Assembly (NCBI GenBank): GCA_002786915.1
Contig: PCUV01000077.1
Location: forward strand, 79,764-143,763
Direction: 5' to 3'
DNA from: Comamonadaceae bacterium CG12_big_fil_rev_8_21_14_0_65_59_15
GTDB taxonomy: Bacteria > Pseudomonadota > Gammaproteobacteria > Burkholderiales > Burkholderiaceae_C
Length of the DNA: 64,000 bases
The position numbers and the translations under genes are program-made. This document shows, one piece after another, positions 28,645 to 37,873 of this stretch. How positions within the stretch are numbered: position 1 is the stretch's first letter; each line of letters starts with the position of its first letter. Under the pieces are notes generated by a model. That model saw nothing but the letters and a program-made list of their open reading frames with translations. It did no database searches and had not been told where the DNA came from.

Positions 28645-31479
28645 ATGCGAACCCTAAGCAACCCGTCTCAGGGCACAAACCTTGGAAATTGGGGCTCTTT
28701 GATTTTGGCTGGAGCAATCTCAACGCTTGTGCTCCCTTCCACAGCCGCCCCGCTGAGCTATCCTCAAACGCTATCGCCAGGCTGGAACCTGGTCGGCAAC
28801 AGTCTGACGACGCCAGTTGACGTCCAAGCCACGTTTGGCGGCACAAGCACCGTTCAAACGGTCTGGAAGTGGGACTCGACCGCCAGCAAGTGGGCTTTCT
28901 ATGCGCCCTCACTGGATGCAACCAAACTGCAGGAATACACAAACGCAAAAGGCTACGCCCTGCTGTCCAGCATCAATGCCGGTGAAGGCTACTGGGTGAA
29001 CGTTGCTGGAACCACCCCGATCGATCGCGGGGTGCAGAGCGGGCAAGCGGCCACATTGAATGCCAGCGCGTTGAAGACAGGCTGGAATCTGGTGGCTTCT
29101 GGCACAGACATGAGCCCAGCCAACTTTTCTGCCAGCATTGGCAACGTCACCACATTGTGGGCTTGGAACAATGCCTCAAATGTGTGGTACTTCTTTGCAC
29201 CATCGTTAGCCGAAAAAAATACTCTCTCAAGCTACATCCAAAGCAAACAATATCAGGAGTTCGGCGCGTTGACCCTTGGAAAAGGGCTGGGCTTTTGGGT
29301 GAATTATGCGGGAGCACCCAATGGTGGAACCGGCGCAACAGGTGCTACCAGCCCGAACGCCTTGGCCTGCGCCGGTATGGCGTGCGGCGCGGGTACCACG
29401 CCTGGTGGCATCACGCCGATACTTCCAGCCTCAACTCCCAGCATTTCCCGACTGTCAGGGGCGAACCCAGCCGCTGGTTTGGCTACCAGCTGGGCCATGG
29501 CAAAAGCGGACATGAGTGCCAAGGTATTTGGCAGCCCCACGGCGGCAGCTACTGCCCGTGTAAACATCCAGTACTACCCAACCACGACACCGCCAATAAC
29601 GCCCGTGTACACCACGATTGAATACGATGCAACGGGTCAGCGCAATGGTCGCGAGGGGCGTTATCAGTTTGGTGCTGACGGCAAACCGCTGACGACTGAC
29701 GATGTATTGATCCAGCACACGCTCAACTACTACAGTAGCGTCAACAACAAGACAAAGTTTAGCGCGGTCTTGTTCACCGGCGTTGGCGCTGACGGCCTCT
29801 GGCGAACTGCCGACGATACAGCGTCATCCTCTGATTACCTCTACGGGTTGATGGGAAGTGACACCAATGCACATCACATCATCATTCCGATACTGGAGGC
29901 CGGTATCGACAAGGTTTTCTTTACCGACGATGACTCCCTGTCCCAAGGCTGGGAATTTGTTTCAGCCAATCCGGCCGGACATACGGTGCAAGCGGTTCAT
30001 TTCAACAACACAGGCACAGATGGCAAAGCATTCACCACAGATGACGTAATCGGTTACTACACAGCATTTTCAGTGGATGCCAATGGCAATAACCTGTTGG
30101 CCGTCACCTACAACGGTGCGGGGCTTGACAAACAGTGGTTCACCTCGGATGACGTCGTGCAAAGCGTGGTTGCCGGTGTGGTAAGTGGCACGCAACTGAC
30201 GCATCTTGCGACCTTTGGTGCTGGAACCGACAAGCTTTGGTTCACCACCGACGATGTGGTGACCGCGTGGACTTACTTCGCCTACGATCCCAATGGCAAG
30301 ATTCGCCTGACGGCATCGCATTCGGGCAAAGGCGCTGACAACGTCTGGTTCACCGCTGATGATGTCGCTCTGGCTTCGAGCTCACTCTACGATGCAGCGG
30401 GCAATGTGAGGCAAGCCGCCAACCACATGGGTACCGGACCCGACGGCAAATGGTTTACAGGCGACGATGTCGTCGCAGATTACACGCTGTACGGATGGGA
30501 CGCGGCCTCCAAGTTGCAGACGCTGTCTGCGGCCATGACCAACAAAGGCGCTGACGGGCAATGGTTTACCGCTGATGATGTGCCTGGCAATAGCTATTGG
30601 GTAAAGTCTTTCGATGCCAATGGCCGTGTTATGCAAGACACCAGTTTTGGTGTGTTTACCAATGGCATCTTTGACGGTTTGGGCCAAGACGGAAAAGCCT
30701 TTACGGCCGACGATGTCAAGAATTACTCCATCAATCATTATGTAAACGGAGTGTCCACCGGTCAGGTCAATCTCGCTGACAAGGGTGCAGACGGTCTGGC
30801 TTTTACCGCTGACGACGTGATTACTGGCGGCTACAACGAAATCACCAAAAACGACGCTGGATTGCCGCTCAAATACGTTAACCACAAATCCGCCGGGGCA
30901 GATGGATTGTGGTTCACCGCGGACGATCCGATTTCGTCACTTGCCACCACTACCTACGATGCGCAAAACCGGGTCACGTCCTACATCCACTTCGACGCAC
31001 CGGGACCGGATGGACTGTGGGAAACGTCTGACGACATGTTTTCCTACAAGGTAACGACTACTTACAACGGCTCAGGGGTTGGCACAACGGTTACGGTTGA
31101 CAGCACCGGAGCGATTACCCAGTGGACCCGGGCGGTGCCGCATGAGAACGGTCGTGGCAGGATGGTAAGCAGCTACTATGGTGGAGCTGGAACGGATGGT
31201 CAGTGGCAAACGGCAGATGATGTTGTCTCCTACGTTTCTTACGAAGAAGTTGACGCGCTTGGACAACAATTGGCCAGCAGCTATGCATCTGCAGGCGCGG
31301 ACGGCCTGTTGGGAACCGCCGACGATGAATTCAGCGACTGGACACGCTGGAGCGTCGATGGAGCGGGGAAAATTGACAGTACGGTCAAGTTCGTTGCCAA
31401 AGGCGCAGACGGCAAGTGGTTCACCCTCGACGACATACCCGAGTGGGCAACTTATGAAAAATGGCCATGGGTGAAGTAA
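28645..31479 (+). CDS. Exported protein with about 16 GxDGxWFTxDD repeats
   Basis: A 944-residue product. Residues 1-36 look like a Sec signal with a hydrophobic core (SLILAGAISTLVLPSTAA). Residues 43-123 and 143-223 are two related modules with GWNLV, W-W-aromatic-APSL and a closing GxGYWVN or GLGFWVN. A Gly/Thr/Pro-rich linker follows. From about 342 to 931 comes an array of about 16 motifs of the form GxDGxWFTxDDV at about 36-residue spacing, separated by strand-like segments ending in YD-x-x-G-[KNR], which recall YD/RHS repeats. The Asp/Gly-rich loops suggest calcium binding, and the whole array a long beta structure; both are inferences. A GGAGG ribosome-binding site precedes the ATG. 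No anchor or export partner is nearby. Confidence 0.85.
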   Translation: MRTLSNPSQGTNLGNWGSLILAGAISTLVLPSTAAPLSYPQTLSPGWNLVGNSLTTPVDVQATFGGTSTVQTVWKWDSTASKWAFYAPSLDATKLQEYTNAKGYALLSSINAGEGYWVNVAGTTPIDRGVQSGQAATLNASALKTGWNLVASGTDMSPANFSASIGNVTTLWAWNNASNVWYFFAPSLAEKNTLSSYIQSKQYQEFGALTLGKGLGFWVNYAGAPNGGTGATGATSPNALACAGMACGAGTTPGGITPILPASTPSISRLSGANPAAGLATSWAMAKADMSAKVFGSPTAAATARVNIQYYPTTTPPITPVYTTIEYDATGQRNGREGRYQFGADGKPLTTDDVLIQHTLNYYSSVNNKTKFSAVLFTGVGADGLWRTADDTASSSDYLYGLMGSDTNAHHIIIPILEAGIDKVFFTDDDSLSQGWEFVSANPAGHTVQAVHFNNTGTDGKAFTTDDVIGYYTAFSVDANGNNLLAVTYNGAGLDKQWFTSDDVVQSVVAGVVSGTQLTHLATFGAGTDKLWFTTDDVVTAWTYFAYDPNGKIRLTASHSGKGADNVWFTADDVALASSSLYDAAGNVRQAANHMGTGPDGKWFTGDDVVADYTLYGWDAASKLQTLSAAMTNKGADGQWFTADDVPGNSYWVKSFDANGRVMQDTSFGVFTNGIFDGLGQDGKAFTADDVKNYSINHYVNGVSTGQVNLADKGADGLAFTADDVITGGYNEITKNDAGLPLKYVNHKSAGADGLWFTADDPISSLATTTYDAQNRVTSYIHFDAPGPDGLWETSDDMFSYKVTTTYNGSGVGTTVTVDSTGAITQWTRAVPHENGRGRMVSSYYGGAGTDGQWQTADDVVSYVSYEEVDALGQQLASSYASAGADGLLGTADDEFSDWTRWSVDGAGKIDSTVKFVAKGADGKWFTLDDIPEWATYEKWPWVK

Positions 31480-31528
31480 GTGACGTGGGGGGGTATGTGC
31501 CAGGATGTGTCTGCCATCTTGAGCTATT

Positions 31529-32722
31529 TCAAGGTTGGGTTTGGTGTGGGCGAGCCGGGCGCAGCAACATCAGGATGCTCAAGGTGGCGCTAAGAGCCGA
31601 GCCCAGCAACACACCCATCTTGACTTGCGAAGCGTAGGCTGCGTCGGCCCCTTCAAACGCCAGTGAGCCGATGAACAGGCTCATGGTAAAACCCACGCCG
31701 CACAAAGCGGCCACACCGGCAAATTGCAGCCAACTGCTTTGATCGGGCAAGCGTGCGCCACCAAAGCGGATCAACAACCACGAGAAGCAGAAAACGCCCA
31801 TCGGCTTGCCCAGCAACAAGCCAGCGGCAATGCCCAAGGGCACGGTTTGCAGCAGTGTCTGCGGCCGCACGTCTCCCAGAAACACCCCGGCATTGGCAAA
31901 TGCAAATACCGGCAAGATCAAATAAGCCACCCAGGGGTGCAGCGCGTGCTCGGCGCGTTGCAGCGGCGAGCCGCCTTTGCCATCGGCCATGGGAATCGCC
32001 AGCGCCGTGATCGCCCCGGCCAGCGTGGCGTGAACGCCGGACTTGAGCACACACACCCAGATCACCAGCCCCACGATCACATAAGGGCCAATGGCAACAA
32101 CTTTCAGCCGGTTGAGCATCAGCAATACAAAAGCCCCCGCGCCAGCGGACAACAACATGGTCAGCGACAGATCAGCCGTGTAAAAAAAGGCAATCACCAA
32201 AATCGCACCCAGGTCATCAATGATGGCCACAGCAGTCAGAAAAATCTTTAGCGACACCGGCACGCGTGCGCCTAGAAGCACCAAAATGCCGAGGGCAAAC
32301 GCAATGTCGGTGGCCATCGGAATGCCCCAACCGCGCAAGGCCACCGCATCACCAGCATTGATGACGGCATAAATCAGCGCCGGCACCACCATCCCGCCCA
32401 AGGCAGCACCCGCCGGCAACAAAACCTGGCGCACAGAGGCCAACTCACCGTCGATCAGTTCGCGCTTGATCTCCAGCCCCACCAAAAAGAAAAACACCGC
32501 CATCCACAAGTCGTTGACCCAGATCAGCATGGGTTTGGCCAGCACCAAGGCGTCTGCGCCGATGTGCACGGCTACCGGAAAGTCCAGCAACTTTTGATAG
32601 AAGTCGCTCCATGGCGAGTTGCTTAGAACCAGCGCCACCAGCGCAGCCAGCGCCAGCAGCACACCGCCCAGCGTCTGGGCATTGATAAATGGCGTGACAT
32701 TGCGAAGGATCAACTTGAGCAT
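31529..32722 (-). CDS. nhaA: Na+/H+ antiporter NhaA
   Basis: NhaA swaps external protons for internal sodium, keeping pH and sodium in balance. The 397-residue product has about 12 helices and the key motifs: GIPMATDIAFALG and AIIDDLGAILVIA, containing the paired aspartates of ion binding. The start at MLKLILRNVTPFINAQ is chosen because the family starts there; a frame reaching 38 codons upstream overlaps the fumarase promoter region. It is divergent from fumarase. Confidence 0.95.
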   Translation of the reverse strand: MLKLILRNVTPFINAQTLGGVLLALAALVALVLSNSPWSDFYQKLLDFPVAVHIGADALVLAKPMLIWVNDLWMAVFFFLVGLEIKRELIDGELASVRQVLLPAGAALGGMVVPALIYAVINAGDAVALRGWGIPMATDIAFALGILVLLGARVPVSLKIFLTAVAIIDDLGAILVIAFFYTADLSLTMLLSAGAGAFVLLMLNRLKVVAIGPYVIVGLVIWVCVLKSGVHATLAGAITALAIPMADGKGGSPLQRAEHALHPWVAYLILPVFAFANAGVFLGDVRPQTLLQTVPLGIAAGLLLGKPMGVFCFSWLLIRFGGARLPDQSSWLQFAGVAALCGVGFTMSLFIGSLAFEGADAAYASQVKMGVLLGSALSATLSILMLLRPARPHQTQP

Positions 32723-32822
32723 AAAAAACGGGCCCGTTGCGTCAGCCTGTGTTGGGAGGGCTTGGTTAAACTTGCATCCTACCGTGACATGTGAACCCGC
32801 AACACTTTTAAGGCAACCCACC

Positions 32823-34376
32823 ATGAGCACCGCCATCCGTCAGAACGACCTGATCGAATCCATCGCCGCCGCGCTGCAATACATCAGCTACTACCACCCC
32901 ACCGACTACATCGCCCACCTGGCCAAGGCCTATGAGCGTGAGCAATCGCCCGCCGCCAAGGACGCCATCGCGCAGATTCTGACCAACAGCAAGATGAGCG
33001 CCGAGGGCCACCGCCCAATCTGCCAGGACACCGGCATCGTCAACGTGTTCCTTAAAGTGGGCATGGACGTGCGCTGGGAAGGCTTTACCGGTAGCCTGGA
33101 CGACGCCATCAACGAAGGCGTGCGCCGCGCCTACACCGACCCCAGCAACACGCTGCGCAAGAGTGTGGTGGCCGACCCGCAGTTTGAGCGCAAGAACACC
33201 AAGGACAACACCCCGGCGGTGATCTTCACCGACATCGTGCCCGGCAACAAGCTTGACATTACGGTGGCAGCCAAGGGCGGCGGCAGCGAGAACAAGAGCA
33301 AGATGTACATGCTCAACCCGAATGATTCGGTGGTCGATTGGGTGCTGAAAACCGTGCCGACCATGGGCGCAGGCTGGTGCCCGCCGGGCATTCTGGGCAT
33401 CGGCATCGGCGGCACGGCTGAAAAAGCCGTGGTGATGGCCAAAGAAAGCCTGATGGACAGCCTGGACATGCACGAGCTGCAAGCCAAAGCGGCCAGCGGC
33501 GCGGCGCTGTCCAACGTCGAAAAACTGCGCCTGGAGCTGTTTGAAAAAGTCAACGCGCTGGGCATTGGTGCGCAAGGTCTGGGCGGCCTGACCACGGTGC
33601 TCGACATCAAGATCAAGATGTACCCGACGCACGCGGCGGGCAAACCCATTGCCATGATCCCCAACTGCGCCGCCATGCGCCACGCCCATTTTGTGATGGA
33701 CGGCAGCGGCCCGGTGTACCTGACCCCGCCCAGCCTGAGCCTGTGGCCCGACGTCACCTGGGCACCCGACTACGTCAAGAGCAAAAAGGTCAACCTGAAC
33801 ACTCTCACCAAAGAAGAAGTGGCAAGCTGGAAACCGGGCGACACGCTGCTCTTGAACGGCAAGATGCTCACCGGCCGCGATGCCGCGCACAAGCGCATCA
33901 AGGACATGTTGGCCAAGGGCGAAAAACTGCCGGTCGATTTCACCAACCGCGTCATTTATTACGTCGGGCCGGTGGACCCGGTGGGTGATGAGGCGGTCGG
34001 CCCGGCCGGCCCGACCACCGCTACGCGCATGGACGGCTTTACCGAAATGATGCTGGCCGAGACCGGCCTGATCGCCATGGTTGGGAAAGCCGAGCGCGGC
34101 CCGGTCGCCATCGAAGCCATCAAGAAGCACAAATCAGCCTACCTGATGGCCGTAGGTGGTGCGGCGTATCTGGTGAGCAAAGCCATCAAGACCTCCAAAG
34201 TGCTGGGCTTTGCCGATCTGGGCATGGAAGCCATTTACGAATTTGACGTGGTTGACATGCCGGTCACCGTGGCGGTGGATGCGGGCGGCACCAGTGCCCA
34301 CATCACCGGCCCGGCCGAGTGGAGCCAGCGCATCGCCACCGGTGAGTTCAAGGGCATCACCGTCTCGGGTGGCTGA
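32823..34376 (+). CDS. Fumarate hydratase, class I
   Basis: This iron-sulfur fumarase interconverts fumarate and malate in the TCA cycle. The 517-residue product joins the alpha and beta parts in one chain. Cluster-type cysteines occur in GHRPICQDTGIVNVF and in GAGWCPPGILGIGIGG, and the C-terminal part has GPTTATRMDGFTEMML and KAERG. The ATG at 32823 follows an AAGG ribosome-binding site; a frame open for 68 codons upstream is rejected. Class I fumarases are oxygen-sensitive, which fits the microaerobic style of this genome. The last eight bases overlap the murI start. Confidence 0.96.
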   Translation: MSTAIRQNDLIESIAAALQYISYYHPTDYIAHLAKAYEREQSPAAKDAIAQILTNSKMSAEGHRPICQDTGIVNVFLKVGMDVRWEGFTGSLDDAINEGVRRAYTDPSNTLRKSVVADPQFERKNTKDNTPAVIFTDIVPGNKLDITVAAKGGGSENKSKMYMLNPNDSVVDWVLKTVPTMGAGWCPPGILGIGIGGTAEKAVVMAKESLMDSLDMHELQAKAASGAALSNVEKLRLELFEKVNALGIGAQGLGGLTTVLDIKIKMYPTHAAGKPIAMIPNCAAMRHAHFVMDGSGPVYLTPPSLSLWPDVTWAPDYVKSKKVNLNTLTKEEVASWKPGDTLLLNGKMLTGRDAAHKRIKDMLAKGEKLPVDFTNRVIYYVGPVDPVGDEAVGPAGPTTATRMDGFTEMMLAETGLIAMVGKAERGPVAIEAIKKHKSAYLMAVGGAAYLVSKAIKTSKVLGFADLGMEAIYEFDVVDMPVTVAVDAGGTSAHITGPAEWSQRIATGEFKGITVSGG

Positions 34377-35190
34377 TCGGTCTGAATCGGTCAAGCGCCC
34401 CATCGGGGTGTTTGACAGCGGTGTCGGGGGCTTGAGCATCCTGCGTGCCTTGCGCGCCGAGCTGCCGTTGGAAGACTTTATCTATGTGGCCGACAGCGGC
34501 TTTGCGCCCTATGGTGAGCGCGATGACGCGTTTGTCATTGAGCGTGCGCAGCGCATCACCCGGCACTTGCTGGGCCCAAATCACCTGCCGATCAAGACCC
34601 TGGTGGTGGCCTGCAACACCGCCACCGCAGCGGCCATTGCCCTGCTGCGCCAAGGCTTTCCCACCCTGCCCATCGTCGGCGTGGAGCCGGCCCTGAAACC
34701 CGCTGTTGCGGTGACGCATACCCGGCGCATTGGCGTGCTGGCCACGCGAGGCACGCTGGCCAGCCAGAAGTTCAAGGCCTTGCTGAGCTCGCTGGCGGGT
34801 CAGGCCGAGTTTGTGTGCACCCCGTGCGATGGTCTGGCGGATGCCATTGAGCGCCATGACACTGCACAAATTGAAGCACTCTGCGCACAATACATAAGGG
34901 CTACAGGTCAATTTGGCATACAAAATGGGGAGATCGACACGTTGGTACTGGGTTGCACGCACTACCCCTTTGCGGGCGACGTGTTTCAATCCCTGGTGGG
35001 GCCAGACGTGCATCTCATCGACAACGGAGAACCGGTCGCGCGCCAGACCCGGCGGGTGCTGCCGCATCTGGCAGCGGATGCAAACGCCGGGCAAGTGACG
35101 CTGTGCGCCACGGGCGACAAGACAGCGCTAGCGCATGCTTGTGAACACTGGCTGGGGTGGCAGTTGCCGGTGCAGTCGCTGACGCTTTAA
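34369..35190 (+). CDS. murI: Glutamate racemase
   Basis: MurI makes D-glutamate for peptidoglycan. From a GTG start at 34369 the product has 273 residues and begins near RPIGVFDSGVGGLSIL, the family N-terminus. The two catalytic cysteines are in VACNTATAAA and LGCTHYPF. The GTG lies within the last codons of the fumarase gene, suggesting translational coupling. A stretch of unusual AT-rich coding at 34865-34918 (around QIEALCAQYIRATG) matches the dispersed repeat. Confidence 0.94.
   Translation: MADRSESVKRPIGVFDSGVGGLSILRALRAELPLEDFIYVADSGFAPYGERDDAFVIERAQRITRHLLGPNHLPIKTLVVACNTATAAAIALLRQGFPTLPIVGVEPALKPAVAVTHTRRIGVLATRGTLASQKFKALLSSLAGQAEFVCTPCDGLADAIERHDTAQIEALCAQYIRATGQFGIQNGEIDTLVLGCTHYPFAGDVFQSLVGPDVHLIDNGEPVARQTRRVLPHLAADANAGQVTLCATGDKTALAHACEHWLGWQLPVQSLTL
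34865..34918 (-). repeat. AT-rich dispersed repeat copy inside murI
   Basis: On the minus strand it reads aaattgacctgtagccctta, then tgtattgtgcgcagagtgct and tcaat. It matches the family core closely and is translated in the plus direction as part of murI. Confidence 0.68.
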
Positions 35191-35241
35191 GTCATCGCTG
35201 CGGATAACTGAGAAAAATCCTTGCCGCTGATGGCATAACCC

Positions 35242-35317
35242 GCCAGAAGGGGCCCACAGGCGAGCGCCTCATACGGGGGTACCCGAAATCGGCGCTCACC
35301 TGTGGGCCCCTTCTGGC
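35242..35317. repeat. Long hairpin 1 of a shared-core pair
   Basis: Arms at 35242-35268 and 35291-35317 are complementary over 27 bases with one C/A mismatch. The loop, with its edges, holds the core ctcatacgggggtacccgaa and then atcg (35268-35291). No T-run follows, so it is not a standard terminator. The gap from 35191 to 35562 holds this hairpin, hairpin 2 and no gene. Confidence 0.9.
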
Positions 35318-35365
35318 TAGCCGGTTTGGCATGCGGGCCACGCCCGATCAGCAAGACACCGTTCA

Positions 35366-35441
35366 GCGCGGTGACTGGCTTTGGCGGCCGACGATTTCGG
35401 ATACCCCCGTATGAGGAGGCCGCCAAAGCCAGTCGCCGCGC
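35366..35441. repeat. Long hairpin 2 of a shared-core pair
   Basis: Arms at 35366-35389 and 35418-35441 pair over 24 bases with one G-T wobble. Its stem is unrelated to hairpin 1, but its loop at 35392-35415 is the reverse complement of the hairpin 1 core with one change in 24 bases. The two cores thus face opposite ways and could also pair with each other. Confidence 0.9.
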
Positions 35442-35562
35442 GGGTTCAACATGACTGCGTCATGAACCTGCCGACAGAACCGCAAGTTGCTTTTCCAGCT
35501 GCATCCTGACACATAGCAAGACACAATCAAACCGATTGGCCCATCCCGGATAATCGCGCCCC

Positions 35563-36783
35563 ATGAATCCCCTGCTCTCCCTCTTGCAGCCCTACCCCTT
35601 CGAGCGGCTGCGTCAACTCTTTGCCAACATCACCCCCAACCCGGCCTACACGCCCATCAGCCTGGGCATTGGCGAACCGAAACACGCCACGCCGGCGTTC
35701 ATCCAGCAGGCCCTATGCGCTGCCGTCACGCAAAGCCCCAGCGGTCTGGCCAGCTACCCAGCCACTGCGGGCGAACCACGCTTGCGCCAGACTTTTGCCG
35801 ATTGGCTGAAAGGCCGCTACGGCCTGAGCGTCGACCCTTTCACCCAAACCCTGCCGGTCAACGGCTCGCGTGAAGCGCTGTTTGCGCTGACGCAAACCCT
35901 CGTCAACCCAGGCGACAGCGCCGTCAGTGGCCGCAAGCCGCTGGTGGTCTGCCCCAACCCGTTCTACCAAATTTATGAGGGCGCGGCGCTACTGGCTGGC
36001 GCTGAGCCGTATTACGTGGCCAGCGACCCGGAGCGCAACTTTGCCCCAGACTGGGACAGCGTGCCCGACGATGTATGGGCGCGCACGCAGCAACTGTTTG
36101 TGTGTTCGCCGGGCAACCCCACCGGTGCCGTGATGCCCCTGGGCGAGTGGCAAAAACTGTTTGCCCTGAGCGACCGCTTTGGCTTTGTCATTGCCTCGGA
36201 CGAGTGCTACAGCGAAATTTACTTTCGCGACGAGCCGCCGCTGGGTGGTCTGCAAGCCGCAGCGCAACTGGGCCGCAGCGACTTCAAAAACCTGGTGTCG
36301 TTCACCAGCCTGTCCAAGCGCAGCAACGTGCCCGGACTGCGCAGCGGTTTTGTGGCGGGCGACGCGGCCATCCTGGCGCAATTTTTGTTGTACCGCACCT
36401 ACCACGGCTGCGCCATGAGCCCGGTGGTGCAGGCCGCAAGCGCTGCCGCCTGGGGTGACGAAGCGCATGTAGTGGAAAACCGGGCGCTCTACCGCACCAA
36501 ATTTGCCCAGGTCACCCCGATGCTGGCACAGGTGCTGGACGTTGCCCTGCCCGATGCCGGTTTTTACCTGTGGGCTGACGTAGCCGGTGACGATCAGGTG
36601 TTTGCCCGCGACCTGTACGCCGCTTTCAACGTGACGGTATTGCCGGGATCTTTTTTGGCGCGCGAAGCGCGTGGCCACAATCCAGGGGCCGGACGCATCC
36701 GCATGGCGCTGGTGGCCGATACAGCCGAATGTGTGCAGGCAGCACAGCGGATCGTTGAGTTTGTCGAAACGCGGCGGAGATAG
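35563..36783 (+). CDS. dapC: Succinyldiaminopimelate transaminase
   Basis: DapC is a PLP-dependent aminotransferase making N-succinyl-LL-2,6-diaminopimelate in lysine and peptidoglycan synthesis. The 406-residue product begins MNPLLSLLQPYPFERLRQL and has the class I fold: SPGNPTGAV, SDECYSEIYF and the PLP lysine in SLSKRSNVPGLRSGF. Its place directly before dapD, with dapE 2 kb further on, supports this over other aspartate-type aminotransferases. A 61-base gap separates it from dapD. Confidence 0.93.
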   Translation: MNPLLSLLQPYPFERLRQLFANITPNPAYTPISLGIGEPKHATPAFIQQALCAAVTQSPSGLASYPATAGEPRLRQTFADWLKGRYGLSVDPFTQTLPVNGSREALFALTQTLVNPGDSAVSGRKPLVVCPNPFYQIYEGAALLAGAEPYYVASDPERNFAPDWDSVPDDVWARTQQLFVCSPGNPTGAVMPLGEWQKLFALSDRFGFVIASDECYSEIYFRDEPPLGGLQAAAQLGRSDFKNLVSFTSLSKRSNVPGLRSGFVAGDAAILAQFLLYRTYHGCAMSPVVQAASAAAWGDEAHVVENRALYRTKFAQVTPMLAQVLDVALPDAGFYLWADVAGDDQVFARDLYAAFNVTVLPGSFLAREARGHNPGAGRIRMALVADTAECVQAAQRIVEFVETRRR

Positions 36784-36844
36784 ATAACAGCACACCCCAT
36801 CCAGATATCATTGCCCCACCGAACTCACCCTGACCCAACCCAAA

Positions 36845-37669
36845 ATGACCCAACAACTGCAAGCCATTCTCGACGCCGCGTGGGACGACCGCGCCAACAT
36901 TTCTGCCACTTCCGCCCCCAAGGAAGTCACCGACGCGGTGGAGCACGTCATCCACCAGCTCAACAACGGTCACCTGCGGGTAGCCACCCGCACGGGGGTG
37001 GGTCAATGGACCACGCACCAGTGGATCAAAAAGGCGGTGTTGCTCAGCTTCAGGCTACATGACAACCAACTCATCAAAGCGGGGGACCTGGGCTTTTATG
37101 ACAAGGTACCGACCAAGTTCTCGGACATGACCGAATCGGGTATGCGCGCAACCGGTGTGCGCGTGGTTCCCCCTGCGGTAGCGCGTCGTGGCAGCTATCT
37201 GGCCAAGGGGGTTGTCATGATGCCGTCTTACGTCAACATTGGTGCCTATGTGGATGAAGGTACCATGGTGGACACTTGGGCTACCGTCGGCTCTTGCGCG
37301 CAAGTTGGCAAAAACGTGCACTTAAGCGGCGGCGTGGGGCTGGGCGGTGTGCTGGAACCGATGCAAGCTGGCCCCACCATCATCGAAGACAACTGCTTCA
37401 TTGGTGCCCGCTCCGAGGTGGTGGAAGGCGTCATCGTGGAAGAAAATTCGGTCATTTCGATGGGTGTTTACATCGGTCAAAGCACACCCATTTACGACCG
37501 TGCTACTGGAGAAGTCAGCTACGGGCGTATTCCAGCCGGCTCTGTAGTCATTAGCGGCAGCCTGCCCAAGGACGATGGCCGCTATAGCCTGTACGCGGCC
37601 ATCATCGTGAAGCGGGTCGATGCGCAAACCCGCGCCAAAACCAGTTTGAATGATTTACTGAGGCCTTGA
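36845..37669 (+). CDS. dapD: Tetrahydrodipicolinate N-succinyltransferase
   Basis: DapD adds succinyl from succinyl-CoA to tetrahydrodipicolinate in lysine/diaminopimelate synthesis. The 274-residue product has an alpha N-terminal domain and then a left-handed beta helix of hexapeptide repeats, seen from [34 protein letters not shown] onward. [22 protein letters not shown] is typical. Its stop codon lies inside the first unit of a tandem repeat. Confidence 0.97.
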   Translation: MTQQLQAILDAAWDDRANISATSAPKEVTDAVEHVIHQLNNGHLRVATRTGVGQWTTHQWIKKAVLLSFRLHDNQLIKAGDLGFYDKVPTKFSDMTESGMRATGVRVVPPAVARRGSYLAKGVVMMPSYVNIGAYVDEGTMVDTWATVGSCAQVGKNVHLSGGVGLGGVLEPMQAGPTIIEDNCFIGARSEVVEGVIVEENSVISMGVYIGQSTPIYDRATGEVSYGRIPAGSVVISGSLPKDDGRYSLYAAIIVKRVDAQTRAKTSLNDLLRP

Positions 37670-37852
37670 GGGACAGACCAAGATTTACACGAAGTGAAAT
37701 TTGCTCTGTCCCCAACTGATATATGGATGTTTCCCTTGAGGGACAGACCAAGATTTACACGAAGTGAAATTTGCTCTGTCCCCAACTGATATATGGATGT
37801 TTCCCTTGAGGGACACCCAATTGACACACAGTGCAACTTGCACTGTCCCCAT
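37665..37852 (+). repeat. 70-bp tandem repeat with internal hairpin, two exact units plus a diverged third
   Basis: Units at 37665-37734 and 37735-37804 are identical; a third at 37805-37852 is partial and diverged. Each unit carries gggacaga and tctgtccc arms around a partly self-complementary centre; in the third unit cagtgcaa and ttgcactg form a new perfect dyad. It starts at the dapD stop and ends shortly before pilU. The gggacag/ctgtccc ends recall REP-like palindromes linked to RAYT transposases, but no transposase is here. Confidence 0.88.
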
Positions 37853-37873
37853 CTAACCCGATAGAGGCAAACC

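Noticed and set aside
32808..34130. A 440-codon minus-strand open frame across fumarase
   Set aside because: Antisense to an intact, well-conserved enzyme, with no recognisable protein features.
35242..35441. Pair of transcription terminators
   Set aside because: The stems are far longer than usual, neither is followed by a T-run, and the conserved part is the loop.
37665..37852. CRISPR array
   Set aside because: Units are joined without spacers, only two are exact, and no cas genes are present.
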